From the NCBI GenBank assembly GCA_017798145.1, contig CP059069.1, positions 310,001-374,000 of the forward strand: 64,000 nucleotides of DNA, written 5' to 3'. Below, piece by piece: positions 53,205 through 63,691 of the stretch. This stretch comes from Akkermansiaceae bacterium (GTDB lineage: Bacteria; Verrucomicrobiota; Verrucomicrobiia; Verrucomicrobiales; Akkermansiaceae). Every line of letters begins with the position of its first letter. The first letter of the stretch is position 1. A model generated the notes under the pieces. That model ran no database searches. It saw nothing but the letters and a program-made list of their open reading frames with translations, and had not been told where the DNA came from. Both the position numbers and the translations under genes were made by a program.

Positions 53205-53627
53205 CGGCGCGAAGATGGGGCATTCGATGGGGAAAGCCCATACTAAAACATGCGGCGTCCCATCCGGGCAATCAGGCCGGGGAGGGGGATCGTTCGCGGT
53301 AGGTCACGTATCCCGGAAGAATGGACGCGGGCGGACGGATCATCGGGTTCGCCCCGTGTTGCTCCCATCGCCATACCCGTCGCTGGAGTGGGCGGCAGGG
53401 CACATAGATTTGCCTTGGCGCGGTGATGTTGGGAGATATCCTGCGAACGACAAATAAGACCGGCGGAATGACAAGGCAAACCTTCCACAGGCACCCATGA
53501 CCCGGGGAGGAATCACCCAGCCCCGCACCCAAAGAAAACCCGAAGATTCCGTCCCGATTTGGGTGCGCAAACCACGTCCGCCGATAATCGCCCGGCACCT
53601 TGAGCAGGATTTCACACCAGTCCCAAA
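53205..53627. other. Divergent intergenic region, kinase versus giant subtilase
   Basis: This is 423 bases without a credible gene. It must hold the promoters of the leftward kinase string and of the rightward subtilase. The only marked structure is the inverted repeat at 53525-53566. No convincing -10/-35 or -24/-12 pair was found by eye. Confidence 0.5.
53525..53566. promoter_or_regulatory. Inverted repeat upstream of the giant subtilase gene
   Basis: GCACCCAAA (53525-53533) and TTTGGGTGC (53558-53566) are a perfect 9-bp inverted repeat with a 24-base spacer, 61 bases before the subtilase ATG. It may be a regulator site or a leader hairpin. Confidence 0.35.
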
Positions 53628-56600
53628 ATGATCCAACCAAAGCACGTTTTCCGACTTTTCCTGATCCTGGCCGTTGCGGCCGGCGCTGTGTTCCTTGGGG
53701 ACACCCGCTTTCCGGCCCCTCCAGATGCCCTCGAACAGGCAGCCGCTGGCAACGGCAGAAACGACCGGCCGGCGCGTGCGATCCCGCGAATCGATGCAAT
53801 CAGCACTCCGGCGATGGGCAGGCCCAGATCCGATGCCACCTTCCGATTCGTCCCATCGGCCGACCCTTCCCTCAGGATCTTGCTGGATCAAGAATTCCCG
53901 CCACCGGACGGCGATGTTTCATCCGATGTCTTGGCGGGCGCGATCCGCAGGGTGCTTTCGGAGGCATGGCTCGACCCGGAGGACAAGGCGATCCGCCGCC
54001 GCATCCGCATCGTCGAGACGGATTTCAAATATCCATTGCTTCGCCTTGAGGAGGAGGTTTCGCAAAACCCCGAAACCTCGCGCCTTGAGGGGACCCTGCG
54101 CACCGCATCCGTGGCCGATCACCTGATGGTGGCTCCCAAGGACGGACAGGATCCGCAGGCCGTGGCGGAAGCCCTCAGCGAACAAGGCTTTCAAATCCGC
54201 CGATCGGGAACGGACGGGCCGCTGATCGTAGCGATCCCCGGCAGCGATGCCGCCACTGCGCAGCTGGATGCCATCGAGCGGCTTGGTGCCCTGGATGAGT
54301 TCATCGACTTCGCTGAGCCCGACTATCTGCTGTTTCCAAGCACGGCACCCAACGACCCGATGTATCAGGAGGGTCGCCAGTGGGCTCTCGAAAACAAGGT
54401 GACCCGCTCCGACAGCCTGCCCGATGCGGACATCGATGCAGAGCTGGGGTGGTCTGTCAGAAACTCCGCCCCGGGCATCAAGGTGGCCGTTCTTGACACC
54501 GGCGTGCGCTACACCCATGAGGATCTCGCCAACCGCATGTGGCAGGACGGTTTCGGGAGCTTCGGCCATGACTTTTACGATAACGATACCGATCCGATGG
54601 ACATCGACGGGCACGGCACCCACTGCGCAGGCATCATAGGCGCGCAAGGGAACAACGGCTTGGGCATATCGGGTGTCGCATGGGATGTGGATCTCATGGC
54701 CGTCCGTTTCATCGGCCCGATAGGGGGGACTACCTCGGACGCGATCCGGTCCATCAATTACGCCCGCCTCAACGGTGCCGATATCATCAGTGCGAGCTGG
54801 GGCGGCAGCGGATATTCGCGGGGGCTGCTGGCCGCGATCGAGGCCTGTTATGGAGCCGACATCCCAGTTGTGGTTGCCGCCGGCAACGAGCGCTGGGACG
54901 TCGATGCGAAACCGCAATACCCTGCCAGCTATCCGACGCCGAACATCGTCTCGGTGGCCGCCACAAACCGCACGGACATCCTGACGGCGTTCTCGAACTA
55001 CGGGTTCACAGCCATCGACCTGGCCGCACCCGGGGAGGACATCCTGTCCTGCGGGATCGGCTCCGATTCCGATTACCGGCTCCTGAGCGGGACGTCCGCC
55101 GCCACCCCGCACGTCGCCGGCGCGCTTGCCCTTGCCAAGGCGAATTTCGGTGCCGAGCCGGTCGATAACCTCATCATCAGGCTGCTCCGCTCGGTTGACC
55201 GTAGCTCCGGGCTGGAAGGCAAGGTCGCCTACGGAGGGAGGCTGAACCTGAACCAGCTTCTCCTCAGCACCTCCAACGGCTACGACCTCGATTTTTTCAA
55301 CACCCCCTTCGTTTTCAGATACTGCAGCGGCTACTGGTGCCGATCCAACGGAAGCATGACGCGCGAGGCGGACGAGGACAACTACTCACCCAACACCGGC
55401 CAGCGCGCGCCTGGTTCCAGTGGGACCGCCCATGGCGACGGGCTGCTGCGGTTCGGCGGCTCGATGAGCCGGGAGGATGTCTCCGTGGTCGCCTTCGAGG
55501 GCACCATCCGGAACAGCCTGCGGCGGATCAAGGACAACTTCGCCCAGCGCCCCACACGGGTCAGCGACCTGTTTTTTTATGTGGAGAAAGGCAAAACCTA
55601 CACATTCTCGGTCGATAGCCGCTCTTCCGTCAACCAGATCGCCGCGGCGTCTTTCAATTTCACGCCCGGCAACGACATGTTCTCCCAGGCTTTCGTGATA
55701 CCCGGCGACGAAACTTTCCAGGTCGGCGGAAGCAACTGCTCCGCCACCATCGAGCCCTTCGAGAGATTGCTCCCTAACCAGGGGCTGGTCCAGCAGGCAT
55801 CCGTGTGGTGGAAATGGACTCCGCCGGTCTCAGGGCAGTATGTAATCTCCACCTTCGGCAGCAACTTCGACACCCTGCTGGGAATGTACGCGGTCAACGC
55901 CGGCGTCTTCCAGCCCATCGGATTCAATGATTCACGGAGCCCTACCGACGACACCTCCCGCCTTGAGGTGCCGCTTGAGGGAGGGAAGGAATACCACATC
56001 GTTGTCGCAAGCTACCACAAGGACACGGTCGGTGACATTGTGCTCTCCGGCTTCCCCAAGGGGCAGATCCGTTTCCTCCAGCAACCCAAGGCCCAGTTGG
56101 TGCGGTTCGGCGATTCCTTCCAGCTCAGCGTCCTCACAGACACCAGCAACGAGGCCAGCTACCAGTGGTTCGGCCCCAATGGTTCGCTTGCAGGTGCGGG
56201 CAATAAATCACGAGTCGATATCCCGAATGCCGGGGCTGGCGACATGGGCGACTACTACGTCGTGGTGCGGGACGGTGAAGCCGTGGGCCAAAGCGATACG
56301 GTGGCGATCACCCAGCTTGCGCTGCCTCCCAGGTTTCTCTTTTCGCCGCAGGACGTATCCGTCCTGAACGGGACGGATATCCAGCTTTTTGCCAAAACGG
56401 ATGGCCTCCCGCCCATCAGCCTCCGCTGGTTCAAGGATGGGACGGAAGTCCAGACCGGGCATCTGCTCACCTTGCCGAATGCGTCCCCTGCGGACTCGGG
56501 CATCTATTATGTGGAAGCGACCGACGCGGTCGGCATGGCGCGCAGCCATCCCTTCCAGGTCCAAGTCTCGGCAAGCGGCTTCGGAAATTTCATCTACCGC

Positions 56601-59600
56601 AGCCCGGGGCTGCCCAGGGGTCTCACCGGCATGAAATTCATCAACGGCCGGCACATGGGCTTCGGACAACAGGGGCTGTTGCTGCTCTCACCCAACGGGC
56701 TGACATGGGAGAACCCGACTTTCCCGGCCGGTTTCGACGAACTGACGGACATCGCCTACGAGCCGTCCCTCGGACTCTACGTCCTTGTCGGCAAGGACAT
56801 TTTCGACAAGGCGAAGAGCGCGGTCTCGCTGGATGGGCGGAACTGGACGGGAAATCCCAGCCCACTGCCCGATTTCAGCCTGATCGATAAGATCGTCGCG
56901 GGGAACGGCGCGTTCGTCGGTTACGCGGACTGGCTGCCAAACAAGGTCTATCGCTCAACAAACGGCGTTGACTGGACAACCCACACCTACACCGCCGCCG
57001 GAAGCGGCAACTCGAAGAGGCTCGAAAACATCGTTTTCTTCGGCGGGGAATTCATAGGAGGCGGGCGCGGTGTGATCTACCGCTCCGCGGACGGGATCAA
57101 CTGGACCGAGCACCCCACCCCGAACGATGGGGCGCTGCATGTCCTCGGCAACCAGCTCATCACCTTCACCGGATCTCCGGCTGCCGTATCGACAAGCACG
57201 GACGGCACCAGCTGGACGGCACCCGTCCCCTGCATCAATCCTCCCTCGAATCTGGCGAAGATTTCATCCAACGGATCGAGGCTCTACTTCGCGCTTGGCA
57301 CAACCGTGGCAAGCTCCCCGGATGGCGTCAACTGGGACAGCCTGGGCTACGACTTCGATGCAACCGCGATGACCCAGTCCTCGATTTCCATGTCCACCAT
57401 ATCGGGCCCGGAGGGGAATCTGGTGGCGAGCGGCCCCACCACCGTGCTGCACGGCCCGGATCACCGGCGGCTCTCCAGGGTGAACGCCCAGCCGGTGCTG
57501 GCGATGCCACCGATCACGAAAATCTTCGGCAATACGGTCTACCAGCTCGATGACAGGACCAACCAGGTGGTCTATTCGAACGATCTCCGTTCATGGCGCC
57601 GCCATACGATCGTGGACTCCTTCGAAGGCGATAGCCTCGTCAGCAACCAGGGCCGATACTACGCGCTGAGCAACCCCACCGTCAGCGCGGCAACCAACCT
57701 TGTCTCAGGCCATTCCCCGCTGGCGCTATCCATACACCCGAACGGAACACACATTCCCACAATCAAGATCCTCCGGACATGGAATAACCAGATCTACGGC
57801 TGTAACGACGACCAGGTTTTCCGGCTGGATGGAAATTCAAATTGGCAACCCGTCTTCACCCTGCCGAAGGTCAACGCCGCCGACAAGATCCGCGGCATGA
57901 AAACGGTAGGCCGCGGGATCATGGTATGGTCCGCCGAGAGGAAAATCCATGTCTCCCTCAACGGCACCTCATGGTCGCTGCTGGCCATCACCGCCGATAG
58001 CGAGCACCCCACCTTGGCGAACCGTTTCAGCGGCCCCTCCTTCTGCGAGCACGGCTCGAAGGTGTATCTCTATGTGGCAGGGACGAACAGCCTCTTCGTC
58101 GCTAGCACGGGCTTCACCTTTGTCGCTCAGCAGAACCTCAATCCCTTTGCACGGCTGACCTCGGTGCCGGAAGGATTGCTCGGCATCGAGGGAGACATCG
58201 GTTGGTTTTCCTCCGATGGCGGCAGCACCTGGCAGCAGTTCACCTTGCCTTACAGCACAAGTTTCCTCCACAACTACAATGGCACCCTGCTTGCCTCCTC
58301 GCAGAGAGGCATCTACCAGGCGGGCTCCCCTGCATCATCCGCACCCATCAACACCGTCTCGAACCTGGGCGAACTCCAGTCGGTTTCCTCCGGATCCAGG
58401 CTGCCGCTGGAATATTCGGCGCTCGATCCGGAGGATCGTTTCAATCGCGTCGAGTTTTACCTCAACGGCAACCTCGTCGGCCAATCGAACAGTCCCGCCG
58501 GGCTGAACGATCTCAACTTCGGCGGCGCAGGGCGACAGGTCGTCGAGATGCGTTCATACGACCTGGACGGACAGGTCACTTCCGATTTCTGGCAGGTGAA
58601 CGTAACCACGAACCTGCCCGACAAAATCGTCGATACGCTGGTGGTCACGCCGTCCGCGTTCAGGGCCTCGGTCATGGATCACAGGCTGCAGATCGGCATC
58701 GAACAGACACTCCACTCCCTGTCGCCGGAAGGTTGGCTGGCGAGGGGCTTGCCGTTTTCCACCGCAGGCAAGGATTTCGTGTCCAACTCCGATGTCATCA
58801 TCGCCGTGGGAGCCAACTATGGGGCGAACTTCATCAGCTCCGACGGCATCACATGGCGCGGGCTGGATTTCATCGCCCAATCCATCGGATACGAGGATGG
58901 CTGGTTCATCGCGAGGCAATATCGCGGGCCGGGGATGAGCTCGCATGTCGGCCTCGCCCTGTCCAGGGACGGGGTTTCCTGGAATACGGCCAACACCGGG
59001 ACTCTCGCCGCCGCCGCAGGGAACGGGGTCGTCGTCGCCCTGCAGGGCACCGGCTTCTCGCCCTCGACGGTCAAGGTCTCCGCAGATGGCGACACCTGGA
59101 CCACCTATGACAATTTCGACCTGAAGACACTCGCCTTCGACTCGGGATTTTTCTTCGGGATCGGGAACCAGAGCATACGGCGCAGCTTGGACGGGAAATC
59201 CTGGGTCAACCTTACGCCAGCGCTCGGTGTGGGCGAGACCATACTGAACATCGATTTCGCGGGGGGGTGGCAGTACCTGCACACACAGATTGGCAGCATC
59301 TATTTCCTGTGGATCAGCAAGGACAACGGGATGACCTGGGAAAAGCAGGCGGGGGCACCGCTCATCCCGCGCCAGGTTTCCTTCGGGAACGGCCTGTGGT
59401 TCTGCGTTGCATCGGATGGCCTCTATTCTTCCACCGATGGCAGCACGTGGAGAACCAGCATCCCGCTTGCCGAGATCACCAACGGGAAGCTTCCTGTCTC
59501 ACGAACCCGCGGCGTCCGGTTCCATACCCATGAAAACGGGGTGTCGCTGCTTCTCGGCAACGGGATCTGGACCACCCAGGACGGACTGTCATGGGCCCTC

Positions 59601-61634
59601 ACCGAGGCACCGCAGGCAGCCCAATCGCCGGGAATGCTGACCGAGCCCCTCGTTCTCGCGGCGACCACCCGTCGCACGATATTGCAAAACAGGGTGCTCG
59701 TTTCCCAGGACGGGGCGACATGGAAACAATGCCCGCTGACCGTCACGGCGGGCAAGACTCCCAGGCTGCTTGCGCTCCACAACGGCAAGCTCCTGGTTTA
59801 CGCCTTCGCCAACAACGGCGCGGCGGAGCTTTGGCAGTCATCCGATGGGCTGGGCTTCACCCAAACCGCCCTGAACATGCCCATCGTCTTCACGGCACTC
59901 AAGCATGACGGCACCCGCTTCTTCGCCAGCGGCAACCTGCTCGGGTCATTCACCCCAGCCTACTTCACCTCCAGCGATGGAGTGAACTGGTCCACCGTCA
60001 CTCCGCCGGGCGGCGGTTCGGCCGATCTGTTAGGCGGCACATATGTCGTGCTCGCCGCGAGGATCGCCGGCAACCCCGGGCGGCAGGACATCCATCATTC
60101 CACGGATGGTGTCACCTGGCAGACCAGAACGCTGACAAATGGAAACCTCGATAGCATGAGCCATGGCAACGGTGTGTTCCTTTTCTCACAGTCCAACACC
60201 CTTTGGACAGGCACCACGATCACAAACCTTGCCTTGCTGCCTAGCAGCGTCTCCCCCTTCCAAGGCAAGCTCTCTTTCGCGCAAGGGCAGTTTTATCTGA
60301 TGACCCCTCAGGGCATCTGGAAGTCAGCGCTGGGCCAGTCATGGGAGCAGGTCTACTCCGCGCTGACCGGCAGTCTGGAGGTTACCGCCGATACGGCATA
60401 TATCCGGGAGACCTCCAGCCTCAGGCCATTGCTAGCACCCGACCTGCAGCTTGTCTCAACTGCGAGCGGCCCGGCCAATCTCGCCGTCGGCGATGCGATC
60501 CCCGCAACCGTGAGGCTCCGCAATGTCGGTCGCGCACCGATCCCTGCAGGGACAAGCGTGCGCTTCGCGGCCGTCCTCTCACGCGATGGGTTCCATGGGA
60601 ACGGAGACGATATTTTTGCGGGAAACGCAGAGGCCGCCATCCCGGCAGAAATGCCTGTCGGCGGTTCGGTGGATGTCGCCCTCGACTTCCGTGTTCCCGC
60701 ATTGGATGCAGGCGGACAATTTTCCCTGATCGTCACCGCGGATCCTGCGCTGGCCGAAATGACCCGCTCCAACAATGCCGCCATGACGGAAGCCGATGCC
60801 ATTGCCGTGGATGAGTTCATCCTCGACATGACTCAGAGCGGCAATGGCGAGGTGGCCCAGGATTTCTCCGCCCTGCGCTACGCGAACGGAACACTCGTCA
60901 CCCTCAGCGCTAGGGCAGGAAAAGGCACGGGCTTCGGCGGATGGTCCGGATCCACGGTCAGCCCCTTGAGCAACATCTCGGTGATGATGAACCAGGACCG
61001 GACGCTGACGGCCAATTTTGTCGCCACCGCCAGCCTTCAACTCACCATCAGGGGAGGCGGCACCGTCGATGGCTGGGCATCTCCAGGCAGCTACCTGATC
61101 GGCCAAACGGCCAACCTGACCGCGCTGCCCAACCCGGGCTGGGAATTCGCCGGCTGGGCCGATGGCTCCACCTCAACGAATTCCGTCCTCAACCTAGTGG
61201 TCAACGGCAACACCGGCCTCACCGCCATTTTCCGCCAAACCATGGCCGGGTGGAAATCGGTTCATTTCACGGCGGGGGACCTGAATGATACCACGGTATC
61301 CGGAGATCTTGTGGATGCGGATCTGGACGGAGTGCCGAACTGGCAGGAATATCTCCACGGCTCCAATCCCAAGGACGCACGCTCCAGAGGGGTGGTTCAG
61401 CTGGGGCTTGACGGTGGTTTCCTCCAGATGATCTATACCCGTAACACCGGCATCAGCCTTCCCCACCTTATCGCCTGCAACGGTTCCCGCGATCTTGCGG
61501 ATTGGAACGCTGCGGATCTGGAAGAGCGGATTCTCAGCACCGAAGACGGCATTGAGACCGTCGAAGCCCGCATCCCCTCCACCGGCCCCGGCAAGGGACA
61601 AGGCTTCCTGAGGATCAGGTATGCGCGCCCCTGA
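53628..61634 (+). CDS. Giant secreted subtilase with Asp-box repeats
   Basis: A 2668-residue secreted protein. After a signal segment (about 8-25) and a propeptide comes an S8 peptidase domain: catalytic Asp290 (VAVLDTGVRYTHEDL), His329 (DGHGTHCAGI) and Ser490 (LSGTSAATPHVAG). A pre-peptidase-type beta domain follows (SVWWKWTPPVSGQYVISTFG). Two Ig-like domains come next (ASYQWFGPNGS; PPISLRWFKDGTEV). About 1300 residues then carry roughly 20 S-x-D-G-x-x-W Asp-box units, as in sialidase-like propellers. The end has a CARDB-like domain, two InlB-B-like repeats (GFGGWSGS; EFAGWADGS) and a calcium-type DADLDGVPNWQEYL. No sortase or PEP-CTERM tail is seen. Confidence 0.88.
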   Translation: MIQPKHVFRLFLILAVAAGAVFLGDTRFPAPPDALEQAAAGNGRNDRPARAIPRIDAISTPAMGRPRSDATFRFVPSADPSLRILLDQEFPPPDGDVSSDVLAGAIRRVLSEAWLDPEDKAIRRRIRIVETDFKYPLLRLEEEVSQNPETSRLEGTLRTASVADHLMVAPKDGQDPQAVAEALSEQGFQIRRSGTDGPLIVAIPGSDAATAQLDAIERLGALDEFIDFAEPDYLLFPSTAPNDPMYQEGRQWALENKVTRSDSLPDADIDAELGWSVRNSAPGIKVAVLDTGVRYTHEDLANRMWQDGFGSFGHDFYDNDTDPMDIDGHGTHCAGIIGAQGNNGLGISGVAWDVDLMAVRFIGPIGGTTSDAIRSINYARLNGADIISASWGGSGYSRGLLAAIEACYGADIPVVVAAGNERWDVDAKPQYPASYPTPNIVSVAATNRTDILTAFSNYGFTAIDLAAPGEDILSCGIGSDSDYRLLSGTSAATPHVAGALALAKANFGAEPVDNLIIRLLRSVDRSSGLEGKVAYGGRLNLNQLLLSTSNGYDLDFFNTPFVFRYCSGYWCRSNGSMTREADEDNYSPNTGQRAPGSSGTAHGDGLLRFGGSMSREDVSVVAFEGTIRNSLRRIKDNFAQRPTRVSDLFFYVEKGKTYTFSVDSRSSVNQIAAASFNFTPGNDMFSQAFVIPGDETFQVGGSNCSATIEPFERLLPNQGLVQQASVWWKWTPPVSGQYVISTFGSNFDTLLGMYAVNAGVFQPIGFNDSRSPTDDTSRLEVPLEGGKEYHIVVASYHKDTVGDIVLSGFPKGQIRFLQQPKAQLVRFGDSFQLSVLTDTSNEASYQWFGPNGSLAGAGNKSRVDIPNAGAGDMGDYYVVVRDGEAVGQSDTVAITQLALPPRFLFSPQDVSVLNGTDIQLFAKTDGLPPISLRWFKDGTEVQTGHLLTLPNASPADSGIYYVEATDAVGMARSHPFQVQVSASGFGNFIYRSPGLPRGLTGMKFINGRHMGFGQQGLLLLSPNGLTWENPTFPAGFDELTDIAYEPSLGLYVLVGKDIFDKAKSAVSLDGRNWTGNPSPLPDFSLIDKIVAGNGAFVGYADWLPNKVYRSTNGVDWTTHTYTAAGSGNSKRLENIVFFGGEFIGGGRGVIYRSADGINWTEHPTPNDGALHVLGNQLITFTGSPAAVSTSTDGTSWTAPVPCINPPSNLAKISSNGSRLYFALGTTVASSPDGVNWDSLGYDFDATAMTQSSISMSTISGPEGNLVASGPTTVLHGPDHRRLSRVNAQPVLAMPPITKIFGNTVYQLDDRTNQVVYSNDLRSWRRHTIVDSFEGDSLVSNQGRYYALSNPTVSAATNLVSGHSPLALSIHPNGTHIPTIKILRTWNNQIYGCNDDQVFRLDGNSNWQPVFTLPKVNAADKIRGMKTVGRGIMVWSAERKIHVSLNGTSWSLLAITADSEHPTLANRFSGPSFCEHGSKVYLYVAGTNSLFVASTGFTFVAQQNLNPFARLTSVPEGLLGIEGDIGWFSSDGGSTWQQFTLPYSTSFLHNYNGTLLASSQRGIYQAGSPASSAPINTVSNLGELQSVSSGSRLPLEYSALDPEDRFNRVEFYLNGNLVGQSNSPAGLNDLNFGGAGRQVVEMRSYDLDGQVTSDFWQVNVTTNLPDKIVDTLVVTPSAFRASVMDHRLQIGIEQTLHSLSPEGWLARGLPFSTAGKDFVSNSDVIIAVGANYGANFISSDGITWRGLDFIAQSIGYEDGWFIARQYRGPGMSSHVGLALSRDGVSWNTANTGTLAAAAGNGVVVALQGTGFSPSTVKVSADGDTWTTYDNFDLKTLAFDSGFFFGIGNQSIRRSLDGKSWVNLTPALGVGETILNIDFAGGWQYLHTQIGSIYFLWISKDNGMTWEKQAGAPLIPRQVSFGNGLWFCVASDGLYSSTDGSTWRTSIPLAEITNGKLPVSRTRGVRFHTHENGVSLLLGNGIWTTQDGLSWALTEAPQAAQSPGMLTEPLVLAATTRRTILQNRVLVSQDGATWKQCPLTVTAGKTPRLLALHNGKLLVYAFANNGAAELWQSSDGLGFTQTALNMPIVFTALKHDGTRFFASGNLLGSFTPAYFTSSDGVNWSTVTPPGGGSADLLGGTYVVLAARIAGNPGRQDIHHSTDGVTWQTRTLTNGNLDSMSHGNGVFLFSQSNTLWTGTTITNLALLPSSVSPFQGKLSFAQGQFYLMTPQGIWKSALGQSWEQVYSALTGSLEVTADTAYIRETSSLRPLLAPDLQLVSTASGPANLAVGDAIPATVRLRNVGRAPIPAGTSVRFAAVLSRDGFHGNGDDIFAGNAEAAIPAEMPVGGSVDVALDFRVPALDAGGQFSLIVTADPALAEMTRSNNAAMTEADAIAVDEFILDMTQSGNGEVAQDFSALRYANGTLVTLSARAGKGTGFGGWSGSTVSPLSNISVMMNQDRTLTANFVATASLQLTIRGGGTVDGWASPGSYLIGQTANLTALPNPGWEFAGWADGSTSTNSVLNLVVNGNTGLTAIFRQTMAGWKSVHFTAGDLNDTTVSGDLVDADLDGVPNWQEYLHGSNPKDARSRGVVQLGLDGGFLQMIYTRNTGISLPHLIACNGSRDLADWNAADLEERILSTEDGIETVEARIPSTGPGKGQGFLRIRYARP

Positions 61635-61804
61635 CCGCATGAATGTTGCTCCGGATGAAGATTCGGCAAGGCGCTGGTGGGGCGAACTCCACAGGTTTTC
61701 CGATCTTCCGCACCGCAATTCGAGGTGATTGCCTTCGCAAGCGCTGTAGCGGTGGGAAAGCCGAGTTTACAATTCGGCCACCTGCATGGACTATGAAAAG
61801 CGTC

Positions 61805-63655
61805 ATGAGGATACTCGGCATCTCGGCATTCTACCACGACTCCGCCGCTGCCCTTGTGGTGGACGGGGAAATCGTGGCCGCCGCACAGGAGGAGCGCTTT
61901 ACCCGGAAGAAACACGATGCCGCATTTCCGACCAACGCCATCGCCTGCTGCCTGGCGGAGGGAGGGACATCCCTGGACGGGATCGACTACGTGGTGTTTT
62001 ACGAGAAGCCCCTGTTGAAATTCGATCGCCTTGTCGAAACCTACCTGGCGTTTGTCCCCCGTGGATTCGCAAGCTTCCGCCGGGCGATCCCGGCACTGGT
62101 GAAAGAGAAGCTCTTTCTCAGGCGGGAGATACTGAAGGGATTGGGAACAGTCAACGGCGGCGAGTTCAAAGGGCATCTCGCCTTCACGAACCACCATGAG
62201 TCCCATGCCGCCAGCGCCTTTTTTCCCAGTCCGTTCGGGGAGGCGGCCATCCTCTGCGCGGACGGTGTGGGCGAGTGGACCACCACATCCATTCAGTCCG
62301 GTACGGGAAATCGCATCGAATCGCTCACCTCCCAGAATTTCCCCCACTCGCTGGGGCTTCTCTACTCCGCCTTCACCTATTACACCGGCTTCAAGGTCAA
62401 CAGCGGGGAATACAAGCTCATGGGTCTGGCTCCCTACGGTGAGCCGGTTTTTGCGGATCGCATTCTCGAACACCTCATCGACCTGAAAGTGGACGGCTCG
62501 TACCGGCTTGACCTAAGTTACTTCGATTATTGCACCGGCCTGAGGATGACGGGACGGAAATTCCACCGCCTCTTCGGCCACCCGCCGAGGAAACCCGAGT
62601 CCGCACTCAGCCAGTTCCACATGGACATCGCCGCCAGCATCCAGGCGGTCACGGAAAAAGCCATGCTCGCCATGGCCAACGAAGCCCACCGCCGGACGAA
62701 ATCCCCGAACCTATGCCTCGCGGGAGGCGTGGCGCTCAATTGCGTGGCCAACGGGAAAATTCTCCGCGAATCACCCTTCGAGAACATCTGGATCCAGCCA
62801 GCGGCCGGGGACGCAGGCGGAGCCCTGGGCGCAGCGCTGTTCGTCTGGCACCAGCTCCTTGAAAACCCCCGCTCCGCCTCGCCGACGGACCGGCAGAAGG
62901 GCTCATTGCTCGGGCCGGCATTTTCCGACGGGGAAATCGCCGGTTTCCTGGATGGCAAAGGAGCCGTTTTTTCAACCGCCGGAAGCGAGCGGGAGCTCGC
63001 CGAACGCACCGCCCGCCTGCTCGCGGAGGGCAAAGTCGTCGGATGGTTCCAGGGTCGCATGGAATTCGGCCCGCGGGCACTCGGGGGGCGCAGCATCCTC
63101 GGCGACCCGCGGTCGCCGGAAATGCAGAGAACGCTGAACCTCAAGATCAAGTTCCGCGAATCCTTCCGCCCCTTTGCGCCAAGCGTCCTATCGGAAAAAG
63201 CCCACAAGTGGTTTGATCTGAGGGAAGGCGAGAACAGCCCCTACATGCTGTTGGTGGCGGGTGTGAAAGATTGCCATCGCAGCGGGGATTCGACGAAACT
63301 CCGGGAGGTCGGCGGTTTCGGGAAACTCGGGATCCAACGCTCTACGGTGCAGGCGATCACCCATGTGGATTTTTCCGCCCGCGTCCAGACGGTTGATGAA
63401 GGCAGGAACCCCATTTATCACCTGCTTTTGACCGAGTTCGAGGCCATCACCGGTTGCCCCATGCTCATCAACACCAGCTTCAACGTGCGCGGCGAGCCCA
63501 TCGTCTGCAGCCCTGAGGATGCATACGCCTGCTTCATGGCCACCGGCATGGATGTGCTTGTCCTTGGGCCTCATATCCTGCTGAAAGGCGACCAAGCGGA
63601 GGGCGCGGCGACCCGCAATCGGGTAGGGCATTTGGCGAAATTTGAACTGGACTAG
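61805..63655 (+). CDS. NodU/CmcH-family carbamoyltransferase
   Basis: About 616 residues from the ATG at 61805 (RILGISAFYHDSAAA). An ATG four codons earlier (61793) is equally open; the frame further up is non-coding in look. The first domain is YrdC/TsaD-like with HDSAAALVVDGEIVAAAQEER, the metal His in FTNHHESHAASAFF, ADGVGEWTT and YKLMGLAPYG. The C-terminal domain has GRMEFGPRALGGRSILGDPR, FRPFAPSVL and INTSFNVRGEPIVCSPEDAY. Relatives transfer carbamoyl from carbamoyl phosphate to sugars or other small molecules. The next gene is SxtJ-like, a common pairing linked to exopolysaccharide or natural-product loci. Confidence 0.92.
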   Translation: MRILGISAFYHDSAAALVVDGEIVAAAQEERFTRKKHDAAFPTNAIACCLAEGGTSLDGIDYVVFYEKPLLKFDRLVETYLAFVPRGFASFRRAIPALVKEKLFLRREILKGLGTVNGGEFKGHLAFTNHHESHAASAFFPSPFGEAAILCADGVGEWTTTSIQSGTGNRIESLTSQNFPHSLGLLYSAFTYYTGFKVNSGEYKLMGLAPYGEPVFADRILEHLIDLKVDGSYRLDLSYFDYCTGLRMTGRKFHRLFGHPPRKPESALSQFHMDIAASIQAVTEKAMLAMANEAHRRTKSPNLCLAGGVALNCVANGKILRESPFENIWIQPAAGDAGGALGAALFVWHQLLENPRSASPTDRQKGSLLGPAFSDGEIAGFLDGKGAVFSTAGSERELAERTARLLAEGKVVGWFQGRMEFGPRALGGRSILGDPRSPEMQRTLNLKIKFRESFRPFAPSVLSEKAHKWFDLREGENSPYMLLVAGVKDCHRSGDSTKLREVGGFGKLGIQRSTVQAITHVDFSARVQTVDEGRNPIYHLLLTEFEAITGCPMLINTSFNVRGEPIVCSPEDAYACFMATGMDVLVLGPHILLKGDQAEGAATRNRVGHLAKFELD

Positions 63656-63691
63656 GTGAAGGCGCCAGCCCTCTCTCTACATAGCTTCCCG

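Noticed and set aside
53414-53430. Sigma-54 promoter upstream of the giant subtilase
   Set aside because: TTGGCGCGGTGATGTT has the GG of -24 but lacks the GC of -12 at the right spacing.
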